Under the pieces are notes generated by a model. The model was not told the DNA's origin, did not search any database, and saw only the letters and a program-made list of their open reading frames with translations. From CANRPC01 sp964456095 (GTDB lineage Bacteria; Bacillota_I; Bacilli_A; RFN20; CAG-449), in contig CAYVZF010000024.1 of NCBI GenBank assembly GCA_964456095.1, forward strand, positions 1-18,724: 18,724 nt of DNA, read 5' to 3'. Numbering within the stretch: position 1 is the first letter of the stretch; each line of letters opens with the position of its first letter. Positions 1-6,473 of this stretch are shown here, piece after piece. A program made the position numbers and the translations under genes.

Positions 1-29
1 TTGGAAACCGATTTCGTAAATTTTATAAT
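1..29 (+). promoter_or_regulatory. Promoter of the plus-strand glucan-binding lipoprotein
   Basis: A perfect -10 box TATAAT lies at 24-29. It is preceded at the ideal 17-bp spacing by TTGGAA (1-6), which matches 4 of 6 bases of the -35 consensus. Transcription would start near 36-37. That is the same place as an in-frame ATG at 36, so that ATG cannot be the start codon. The -35 box is overlapped by one LacI-type palindrome and the start point by another. The -35 box sits at the very edge of the window, so upstream elements cannot be judged. Confidence 0.72.
3..16. promoter_or_regulatory. LacI-type operator 1 (imperfect palindrome)
   Basis: GGAAACCGATTTCG is an imperfect palindrome centred on a CpG, the hallmark of LacI/GalR-family operators. 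It overlaps the -35 region of the promoter at 1-29. Its core GAAACCGATTTC differs from the other two operators of this window only at the purine/pyrimidine pair flanking the central CG. Its centre is 34 bp from that of operator 2, roughly three helical turns. Repressor binding here would be expected to block RNA polymerase. Confidence 0.65.
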
Positions 30-36
30 TTTGCTA

Positions 37-50
37 TGAAACCGGTTTCA
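37..50. promoter_or_regulatory. LacI-type operator 2 (perfect palindrome)
   Basis: TGAAACCGGTTTCA is a perfect 14-bp palindrome with a central CG. It begins about where transcription from the promoter at 1-29 should start, a classic repressor position. It shares the core GAAAYCGRTTTC with the sites at 3-16 and 18626-18641. It could also be read as a cre-like site, but the match among the three sites suggests a dedicated local LacI-family regulator. Confidence 0.72.
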
Positions 51-84
51 ATTATGTTATTATTCTTTTGTGAAAAGTTCATAA

Positions 85-94
85 AAAGGAGGAG
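85..94 (+). promoter_or_regulatory. Ribosome binding site fixing the start at 105
   Basis: AAAGGAGGAG is a strong Shine-Dalgarno sequence about 10 nt before ATG 105. The ATG at 36 has no such site and lies at the predicted transcription start. Only the ATG at 105 gives a protein that begins directly with a lipoprotein signal peptide. Confidence 0.85.
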
Positions 95-104
95 AATAGT
101 TTTT

Positions 105-1535
105 ATGAAAGAAAAAAAGATTAAAATTTTAACTGCATGTTTACTTCTTGCTGCTTTAACAGCGTGTGGAGGAAATGGGGGGAATACATCTAGTGAACCA
201 ATTCCTGATTCTACAATTAGTGAAAATGAAAATTCATCTATTAATGAAGTGAATTCAGATGAACTTTCTTCTTCTGAAGTCTCTATTTCTGAAAGTGAGG
301 AACCTATTGAATCATCAGAAGAATCTATTGAATCAAGTGAAGAGTCATCTATCTCAATAAACGATAAAGAAGATGTTTCATTTGGTGAAAATGGAACTTT
401 ACCTGCTGATAAATGGGTATATTGGAATGACCAATGGTGGGTTGGTAGTAAAGTAGTTGTTCATGAAGCATATGTTTATAATAATGAAGCAATTTTTGAT
501 TATGAATATTTAGCAGATTCAAAAACAGATTGGGGATTCCAATTATTCTATGATAATACTTCTTTAGAAGAAGGTAAGACATATAAATTAACAATGGATA
601 TTTATGTTGAAGATGATGTGAATATTAAACTTAATGGTACATCATTTAGTTTAACTTCTGGTATGAATGAAAATATTACTGTTTCATTTGTTGAACCATC
701 AAGTGGAAATGCATCTATTTCAATGCAAATCGATAAACCTGCAGATTATAGAAATACAATTAAGATTTCTAATGTAAATTTTGAAGGAACTATTGGTAAG
801 TTAAATGAAGCTGAAGGCATTGTTGTTTCAGATGTTTCTGATGGAAAAGTAATTGCTTTTGCGGAAGTTAATGGTGCTTCAAGTTACACAGTCATTTATT
901 ATGATTACAAAACTGGTAGTGAAGTTACAAGAGAAGATATTACTGCTCCAGGAGATAAATTAAGCGAAGTTTCAACATTAACTGATGGTATTTATAAAGT
1001 TCATATTATTGCTATTGGTGATAATATAACATATACTGATTCAAATATTTCAACTTCATTTGCTACAATTGTTATAGGTGATATTGGAACTTATGATCCA
1101 ACTGTTAAAACTAATATTAGTTTTGGTGAAGAAACAGCACTTCCATTAAATGAATATGTATATTGGAATGATCAATGGTGGTGTAATAGCTTCGTAACAG
1201 TTCATGAATCATATATTTATAATAATGAATTAGTATTTGATTATGAATATGATTCAAATTCATCTACTGACTGGGGATTCCAAGTATTTTATAAAAATGT
1301 ATATCTAGTTGCTGGCAAAACATATACTTTAACTTTAAATATTAATAGTGAAGATTCTATTAATGTAAAAGTAAATGGAAAGTCATTTACATTAAATGCT
1401 GGAGATAATTCAATTGAAGTTCAATACACTGAAGGTGGAAGTGCTTCTGGTTCACTTTCAATTCAATTTGATAAATCTACTGATTTAAGAAATACAGTAA
1501 AATTAAGTAATATTAGTTGGACAGAATCTGAATAA
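105..1535 (+). CDS. Surface lipoprotein with two carbohydrate-binding-module-like domains and no catalytic domain
   Basis: This 476-residue protein has a lipoprotein signal ending LTAC (lipid Cys21) and a long Ser/Glu-rich spacer (about 22-88). Two homologous beta-sandwich domains follow (about 90-230 and 337-476), separated by a fibronectin-III-like segment (about 236-326). Both copies carry an aromatic cluster YWNDQWW, a TDWGFQ motif and an EGKTY/AGKTY turn, which recall CBM4/CBM22-type (CBM_4_9) modules. The GH16 protein downstream has a related domain. I see no GH catalytic motif, so it is probably a cell-surface beta-glucan capture protein, loosely analogous to the glycan-binding lipoproteins of Bacteroidota PULs. 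It is the first gene behind a promoter flanked by two LacI-type operators. Lipoprotein nature is clear; the ligand and exact CBM family are inferred. Confidence 0.82.
   Translation: MKEKKIKILTACLLLAALTACGGNGGNTSSEPIPDSTISENENSSINEVNSDELSSSEVSISESEEPIESSEESIESSEESSISINDKEDVSFGENGTLPADKWVYWNDQWWVGSKVVVHEAYVYNNEAIFDYEYLADSKTDWGFQLFYDNTSLEEGKTYKLTMDIYVEDDVNIKLNGTSFSLTSGMNENITVSFVEPSSGNASISMQIDKPADYRNTIKISNVNFEGTIGKLNEAEGIVVSDVSDGKVIAFAEVNGASSYTVIYYDYKTGSEVTREDITAPGDKLSEVSTLTDGIYKVHIIAIGDNITYTDSNISTSFATIVIGDIGTYDPTVKTNISFGEETALPLNEYVYWNDQWWCNSFVTVHESYIYNNELVFDYEYDSNSSTDWGFQVFYKNVYLVAGKTYTLTLNINSEDSINVKVNGKSFTLNAGDNSIEVQYTEGGSASGSLSIQFDKSTDLRNTVKLSNISWTESE
372..1532 (+). repeat. Intragenic duplication of the binding domain
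   Basis: Two copies of a roughly 140-residue domain lie at about 372-791 and 1113-1532 within the lipoprotein gene. The best-conserved DNA is a 23-bp stretch at 418-440 and 1159-1181 with one mismatch, which encodes the YWNDQWW aromatic cluster. The copies are offset by 741 bp. The rest has diverged at DNA level while the protein motifs persist, so the duplication is old and under selection for binding residues. Confidence 0.8.
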
Positions 1536-1603
1536 ATAAATTAATAGAATAATTGAATAATATTTTATTTACTCTTTAAAAAAAATAACAAAATTTAAAT
1601 AAT

Positions 1604-1676
1604 ATAAATATCATAATGTAAATATGCTAATTTAGTTTTATGCTAATATTTAATGCAATTACATTATGATATTTAT
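1604..1676. repeat. 18-bp perfect inverted repeat in the gap between lipoprotein and GH16 genes
   Basis: The 211-bp gap 1536-1746 has no gene. It contains an 18-bp perfect inverted repeat, with arms at 1604-1621 and 1659-1676 separated by 37 nt. Inside the loop, TATGCTAAT occurs twice (1623-1631 and 1639-1647). The right arm is followed only by mixed A/T, not a clean U-tract, so a terminator call is weak. It may be an mRNA 3'-end stabiliser, an attenuating hairpin that sets the lipoprotein:GH16 ratio, or a small repeat element. I found no convincing promoter for the GH16 gene, so both genes may share the promoter at 1-29. Confidence 0.6.
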
Positions 1677-1746
1677 TATTTAATTAGAATAATAAAGTAA
1701 TTAATTATTCATTTAAAATAAACAAAATTATAGAAAGGTAAACAAC

Positions 1747-3228
1747 ATGAAAAAAATATTTAATATAATTCTTTCATCAATTGTAATAACAGGATGTGAT
1801 ATAACTACGGGGTCTTCTCTTCCTAGTGATGAAATTACTTCAAATCGAGAAGATATAATTTCAAATAGTGAAGAAATAATTTCAAGTAATGATGAAACGA
1901 TATCATCTTCTTATGATATATCTTTTAGTGATAATGAATTAATTTCTAAAGATGAAATAAGTTCAAATAAAGAAATAAGTTCTAATAATGATACTGAATC
2001 TGAATTATTAAAAGATAATGATTTTTCTTTATTATCTTCATGGACTTTATATCCTTCAAGTAGTGATAAATTAAGTGTTATAAGTAATGGAAATGGATCA
2101 TTAGTAATTGATATTAATAATTCTTCTGAAACAGAATATTGGGGTGTACAAGTATTACAAAATGGATTACTATTATCTGCTGATAAAGAGTATGAAATTA
2201 GTTTTAAAATTAAAAGTGAAGTATCTAGAGATATTAAATTTTTATTACAATCAACTGATTATTCTATTTATGCAATAGAAGAGACTATATCGTTAAAAGC
2301 AGATCAAACTTATTCATATCATAAAAAAGTAACTATTAGTTCCGCAACTTCATATTTATTTGGTTTTATGCTTGGTAATGTTAATGGTACATTAAGTGGT
2401 AACCATACTATTACTATTTCATCACCATCTTGCAAAGGTCAAGAATCATATGTCAAATCAGATGAAGGAATAGATGGTACTACTACCTCTGCGCCAAGTA
2501 CTAAAAAAGGTCGTAACTTAGTTTGGTCTGATGAATTTAATGATAATACATTAGATACATCTATTTGGTCTTATGATATCGGTACTGGAGATTGGGGTTG
2601 GGGTAATAACGAACAACAATACTATACAAGTAGAGAAACTAATATTAAAGAAAGTAATGGATCATTAAAAATTATAGCAAGAAAAGAACAATATGGTTCA
2701 TCAAATTATACTTCTGGTAGGATACTAACTAAAGGTAAAAAAGTGTTTAAATATGGCTATTTTGAAGCTCGTATTGCCGTTCCTTCATCTTTAGGAATAT
2801 GGCCTGCATTTTGGATGTTAGGGGCTAATATTAATGAAGTAAGTTGGCCTAAATGTGGTGAAATTGATATTATGGAAGCAGTTAATTATAATAATGTAGT
2901 TTATTCAACACTACATTGGAATAGTTTAGGAAGTGGTGTAAGTGATCAAGTAAGTCATGATAGTTATGGTAATGGCGAAACTGGAGGATATTTAGTTGAT
3001 GATAGAACAGATTATCATTTATACGCTCTTGAATGGGATGAAAATTATATAAAAAGTTATGTAGATGACGTACAAGTATTTTCTATGAATATTTCTTCAA
3101 TTGATGCATTTCATAAAGAACACTATTTCTTATTTAATGTTGCAGTAGGTGGTGAGTGGCCTGGATATAGTATAGGTAATGATTTCCCTCAAGCAATGTC
3201 AATAGATTATTTAAGAGTTTATCAATAA
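1747..3228 (+). CDS. Lipoprotein GH16 endo-beta-1,3-glucanase (laminarinase-like) with N-terminal CBM4/9-like module
   Basis: The 493-residue protein has a signal peptide with lipobox ITGC (lipid Cys17) and a Ser/Asn/Glu-rich spacer (about 18-86). A CBM4/22-like beta-sandwich follows (about 88-230, with the WGVQV motif also seen in the upstream lipoprotein), then a C-terminal GH16 domain (about 256-493). The GH16 signature EIDIME gives nucleophile Glu372, Asp374 and acid/base Glu377. WPAFWML and WGWGNNEQQYY are typical of laminarinase-type GH16 subfamily 3. It should cleave beta-1,3-glucan at the outer face of the membrane. GAAAGG precedes the ATG by 8 nt. The stop codon lies at the foot of the shared terminator hairpin. 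Family is certain; exact linkage preference (1,3 versus mixed 1,3/1,4) is inferred. Confidence 0.92.
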   Translation: MKKIFNIILSSIVITGCDITTGSSLPSDEITSNREDIISNSEEIISSNDETISSSYDISFSDNELISKDEISSNKEISSNNDTESELLKDNDFSLLSSWTLYPSSSDKLSVISNGNGSLVIDINNSSETEYWGVQVLQNGLLLSADKEYEISFKIKSEVSRDIKFLLQSTDYSIYAIEETISLKADQTYSYHKKVTISSATSYLFGFMLGNVNGTLSGNHTITISSPSCKGQESYVKSDEGIDGTTTSAPSTKKGRNLVWSDEFNDNTLDTSIWSYDIGTGDWGWGNNEQQYYTSRETNIKESNGSLKIIARKEQYGSSNYTSGRILTKGKKVFKYGYFEARIAVPSSLGIWPAFWMLGANINEVSWPKCGEIDIMEAVNYNNVVYSTLHWNSLGSGVSDQVSHDSYGNGETGGYLVDDRTDYHLYALEWDENYIKSYVDDVQVFSMNISSIDAFHKEHYFLFNVAVGGEWPGYSIGNDFPQAMSIDYLRVYQ

Positions 3229-3267
3229 AAAAATAACATCATATCAAACGATATGATGTTATTTTTT
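3228..3267. terminator. Bidirectional intrinsic terminator between convergent operons
   Basis: A perfect 18-bp stem (3228-3245 paired with 3250-3267) closes a 4-nt AAAC loop. It has an A-tract on the left and a T-tract on the right, so it reads as a terminator on both strands. The GH16 stop codon (3226-3228) touches the left foot, and the GH30 stop codon on the minus strand (3266-3268) touches the right foot. There is no spare sequence between the two transcription units. Confidence 0.93.
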
Positions 3268-4570
3268 ATAATCTAATTGTAGTAATTGAATTATTAGGAA
3301 CATTAATTTTATATGTTTTATTTTCAAATTCAAATGTTATATCTTTACCTTCATTTTCATTTTGAATAATTAGAATAATTGAACCATCTTCATTAAGTAA
3401 CCCTACTAAAAGTATATTATCTATTTCATTAGTATAAATTCTTTTCGCTCCTTTATTAATAAAATGAGAAAAATGTTTAACGATATAATAACTTGGATTA
3501 TAGATTAATTCTTTTGTATTTCTATTATAAATAATTAATGCTTCACAGAAATTTCCAACATGATTTGGACCACCTTGTTCATTTAAAAGTAAATTCCAAT
3601 CAATAAATCCTTGAGAGTAGTTCAATAAATCTAATATGTAATTTTTACCATATCTTAAAGCATTTGCCATACTTCCTATACAACTTGATGGGTCATCTTT
3701 ATTTAGATTTAATAATTCAATACATCCTTCAGTAAATAATAATGTTTTATCTTTATGACTTTCATGTACAAGTGATAGATTATTAGAGCAATAATTATCA
3801 TACCAGTGATAAGCAAATCCATCAATTGCTTCATCAATTCCTTCTACTTTATAATAATTATCAACTCGTTCTTTTATTATATCTCTATTATGATCCCATA
3901 AAAGAAGTTTAATATCATTTAATTCATTATTATTTAATGTATCTTTTAAAATAAGAGCTAATCTTGCTTCTTGTTCTTCGCTATATATACATGATTCCCA
4001 AGTTTGAACTGCTTGAGGTTCATTTTGAATACTCATATATGTAATATCGATATTTTGTTTTTTCATTTCTAATACATATTTAGTTAAATATAATGCATAA
4101 TTAGAAGCGTAATCGAAGTTTAAATTACCACCATGATATAAACTATCAGTTGTTTTAAACATAATAGGTGGAGACCATGGTGAAGCCATAAATGTTAAAT
4201 CATTTATTTTTTTTGCTTCATTTACAAATGGTAATATCTCTTTTATATCTCTACTTATTGAATAATCAGATAAATCAGGTTTTGAAGAGTAAGTATATGA
4301 ATAACGTGCAAAATCACATGATCCTATAGTTAATCTACCTAGATTATAATTTAAACCTTCAGAAGAAAAGTAAGCATTAATAACATCTTTCTTTTGCTTC
4401 TCATTTAGTATATTAAATATTGAACATGCTGCATCAGTAAATGCACCACCAAAACCGATTATTTTTTGATATGTTTTTTCTTTATTAAAAAATAGAATTG
4501 GTGAAGAATTTGTTTCTTCGATTTTTATTTCTTTAAAAAAATTATTCCATGTTGATTGTATCGCTTTCAT
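3266..4570 (-). CDS. Cytosolic GH30 beta-glucosidase / beta-1,6-glucanase-like enzyme
   Basis: This 434-residue protein has no signal peptide and spans a complete GH30 (glucosylceramidase-like) barrel. Family marks are GFGGAFTDAA near residues 39-48, ASPWSPP (129-135), acid/base Glu184 in the IQNEP motif and nucleophile Glu281 in LLFTEG. A short C-terminal beta domain follows. GH30 members of this type hydrolyse beta-glucosides or beta-1,6-glucan. In a laminarin locus, an intracellular copy would remove beta-1,6 side glucose units or short beta-linked ends from imported oligosaccharides. The start overlaps the end of the DUF624 gene by 29 nt but has its own AAAGGA site. It is the last gene of the long minus operon, directly before the shared terminator. 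GH30 membership is secure; substrate is inferred. Confidence 0.9.
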   Translation of the reverse strand: MKAIQSTWNNFFKEIKIEETNSSPILFFNKEKTYQKIIGFGGAFTDAACSIFNILNEKQKKDVINAYFSSEGLNYNLGRLTIGSCDFARYSYTYSSKPDLSDYSISRDIKEILPFVNEAKKINDLTFMASPWSPPIMFKTTDSLYHGGNLNFDYASNYALYLTKYVLEMKKQNIDITYMSIQNEPQAVQTWESCIYSEEQEARLALILKDTLNNNELNDIKLLLWDHNRDIIKERVDNYYKVEGIDEAIDGFAYHWYDNYCSNNLSLVHESHKDKTLLFTEGCIELLNLNKDDPSSCIGSMANALRYGKNYILDLLNYSQGFIDWNLLLNEQGGPNHVGNFCEALIIYNRNTKELIYNPSYYIVKHFSHFINKGAKRIYTNEIDNILLVGLLNEDGSIILIIQNENEGKDITFEFENKTYKINVPNNSITTIRL

Positions 4571-5354
4571 TTTTAATTAATCCTTTCTTATAGATTTCTG
4601 GAAATTGTTTTTTATTTATATATTCATCGAATATATGATTTGAATAAACTTGAAATAGTAAACTAGCAAATCCTATATAGAATAATCCTCCTATAATGAT
4701 TGCAATTATTTTTACTATTAAAAATGGTATGAATTCATAAATTATAAAAGGTAATAGACCTAATAAAAATATAAATAATGTCTTATAAAGTGTGCCAAAA
4801 GTAAATCTTAATCCATTAGTAAATAGTTTACTAAATCTATCTTTATATAAAACTATTTGAGTACAAGTAAAAATTAATGAAAATAGAATTAAAAAGAATA
4901 AAACATAAGATAAACCACATAAAAATATTAAGACTATAGGTTCATATTCTAAATAAGATATATTAAATAATGAAGTTTGTAATAATAAATAAGATAATCC
5001 TATTAAAAAAAATGTAATTGCAAATTCTTTTCCATTTTTTTTAATACCTAAGTAGAAATCACTATTAACAGAAGCTCCTTCATTAAATAATATTTTTTTA
5101 ATAAAATGTGATGTTCCTGCAAAACCAAGTCCTGATATAGGAAGTAAGATAGTAATAATCCCATTTATTAATAATACATTCATTATATGACGTTCACTAA
5201 AAAAAGTAGTAAGTGAAACAAATGCTAAGAATAATAATAATGGAATAGATAAAATAAATGTATATGTAGATACAATAACAAGTTCAAAAAGGTGTGTTTT
5301 TAATACATCTAAAAACTGTTTATATCTATTTTCATATAAAAGATTTTTATCCAT
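4542..5354 (-). CDS. YesL/DUF624 family polytopic membrane protein
   Basis: The 270-residue protein has about six hydrophobic segments (roughly 24-48, 57-80, 111-130, 138-167, 190-210 and 211-235). The PISGLGFAGTSHFIKK loop between the second and third segments is characteristic of DUF624/YesL proteins. These are commonly encoded beside carbohydrate ABC transporters of Bacillota, but their biochemical role is unknown. AAGGAG lies 8 nt before the ATG. The gene overlaps the upstream small membrane protein by 8 nt and the downstream GH30 gene by 29 nt, so it is translationally coupled with both. It probably supports assembly, energising or regulation of the transporter encoded in the same operon; that role is a guess from context. 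Confidence 0.8.
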   Translation of the reverse strand: MDKNLLYENRYKQFLDVLKTHLFELVIVSTYTFILSIPLLLFLAFVSLTTFFSERHIMNVLLINGIITILLPISGLGFAGTSHFIKKILFNEGASVNSDFYLGIKKNGKEFAITFFLIGLSYLLLQTSLFNISYLEYEPIVLIFLCGLSYVLFFLILFSLIFTCTQIVLYKDRFSKLFTNGLRFTFGTLYKTLFIFLLGLLPFIIYEFIPFLIVKIIAIIIGGLFYIGFASLLFQVYSNHIFDEYINKKQFPEIYKKGLIKNESDTINME

Positions 5355-5988
5355 TAATATATCTCCTTAACATATAATTTAAAGTATAAGTACCTGTTTT
5401 TAAACCATTTTCATCATTATTAAATTTTTTACTATCTTTATTTATTGCAATATAGAAATTATCTAAATCATTATCAAACTCCATAAAGTTAATAAATCCA
5501 ATAGAGTTATTAAATTCATCATTATTTTTATCAAATATTTTAAAAGCATAGTTAATATTATCATATTGAAAATAAGTAAAAGGATAATTAATATCTTTAA
5601 AGATTTCTGAATTATTATCAATAGGCATAAAAACATCTTTTATTAAATAATCCATATCAATAAAATCTTGTTCTCTTAAAATATAAATATCAGATGTTTT
5701 AAAATATGCTTCGTAAATAGTAGATAAATTATCACTAGTAGATGAACATATATTATAATTTACTTCATATAATCCTTCTATATTATTAAATAATTCTGTT
5801 TTTAATTCATCATCTTTAATATATTGACCTTCTATAAAAAAATGAATCTTTTCTTCTTCTTTATATTTATGTATATAATTTAAAGTAGTAAATAGTAATA
5901 CATATGATAAACAAGCTGTAATTAAAATAAATATAAAATGATATTCTAGATAACGATTAATTGTATTTTTATTAATTTTAAGTTTCAT
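5347..5988 (-). CDS. Membrane-anchored extracytoplasmic protein, possibly a shortened solute-binding-protein-like domain
   Basis: I chose ATG 5988 (213 residues) rather than 5997. The AAAGGA ribosome site at 5997-6002 overlaps the upstream ATG but sits 8 nt before 5988. The protein has one N-terminal transmembrane segment (about 15-37) and an acidic outside domain. Phrases such as SDIYILRE (99-106), VFMPID (119-124), YAFKIFDKN (147-155) and FYIAINKDS (178-186) read like parts of family 1 sugar-binding proteins, but at half the usual length. It is not a normal lipoprotein because it lacks a lipobox. It lies between two other membrane proteins, with 8-11 nt overlaps on each side. It may be an accessory subunit of the ABC transporter. 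The family is not firmly recognised. Confidence 0.62.
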   Translation of the reverse strand: MKLKINKNTINRYLEYHFIFILITACLSYVLLFTTLNYIHKYKEEEKIHFFIEGQYIKDDELKTELFNNIEGLYEVNYNICSSTSDNLSTIYEAYFKTSDIYILREQDFIDMDYLIKDVFMPIDNNSEIFKDINYPFTYFQYDNINYAFKIFDKNNDEFNNSIGFINFMEFDNDLDNFYIAINKDSKKFNNDENGLKTGTYTLNYMLRRYING

Positions 5989-6472
5989 AATCATCATCCT
6001 TTATTTCAATTATAAAATGTCTAAATGATTTAATTATATATGTTTTATCTTTATCTAGTGTTGGAGCAGAAGTTTTTTCTAAATATAACACATATGTTTT
6101 TTCATTTAATATTGTTTTAATTAAATAACATGGTACTTTATTAAAATAAGAGGTTTCATTTAAATAATCATTAGTAATTTTAATCTTATCTTCTTTAATA
6201 TTCATAATTTGAATTTTATTTAAAAAAACTAAGTAATCCTTTTCAATTTTAATAAAACTAAAATATAAAAATGTTGCACATATTAAAGATAAAGTAATTA
6301 ACATAGTTCCTATTATTACAATAAAATATAGATTATTTCTATTTGAAAATAATATACATAATAGAAATGTACAAATAGATAGTATAATAAAAGAAATCAT
6401 TAATAAAATATGCTTTTTATATGATTTTTTTAAACTAATTACATTGTTTTCTTCTAATATATTGTAGCTCAT
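5978..6472 (-). CDS. Small two-transmembrane-segment protein of unknown function
   Basis: I placed the start at ATG 6472 (164 residues). It follows the ATPase stop codon by one base (TAATATG), the usual arrangement for re-initiation. The longer frame from 6505 starts with TTG, has no ribosome site and would overlap the ATPase by 32 nt. Two hydrophobic segments (about 21-42 and 48-72) form a hairpin. A C-terminal domain of about 90 residues with alternating beta-like stretches (LVFLNKI, KTYVLYLEK, KTYIIKSFRHFIIEI) should face the cytoplasm. It resembles small bacterial membrane proteins with a PH-like domain, but I do not recognise a family. It is coupled to the ATPase upstream and to the membrane-anchored protein downstream. 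Confidence 0.62.
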   Translation of the reverse strand: MSYNILEENNVISLKKSYKKHILLMISFIILSICTFLLCILFSNRNNLYFIVIIGTMLITLSLICATFLYFSFIKIEKDYLVFLNKIQIMNIKEDKIKITNDYLNETSYFNKVPCYLIKTILNEKTYVLYLEKTSAPTLDKDKTYIIKSFRHFIIEIKDDDYET

Positions 6473-6473
6473 A

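Noticed and set aside
36..104. Upstream ATG at 36 as start of the first lipoprotein gene
   Set aside because: It lies at the predicted transcription start and overlaps operator 2. It has no ribosome site, and it would put 23 residues in front of a complete lipoprotein signal peptide.
309..356. Ser/Glu codon repeats as a CRISPR-like or minisatellite array
   Set aside because: These are short imperfect codon repeats coding a Ser/Glu stalk in frame, with no spacers, so they are protein low complexity.
1604..1676. Inverted repeat as a MITE or insertion-sequence remnant
   Set aside because: No target-site duplication is visible beside the arms and there is no transposase remnant. I kept it only as an unexplained repeat.
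5989..5997. ATG codons at 5997 and 5994 as start of the membrane-anchored protein
   Set aside because: The AAAGGA ribosome site overlaps them; it is correctly spaced only for ATG 5988.
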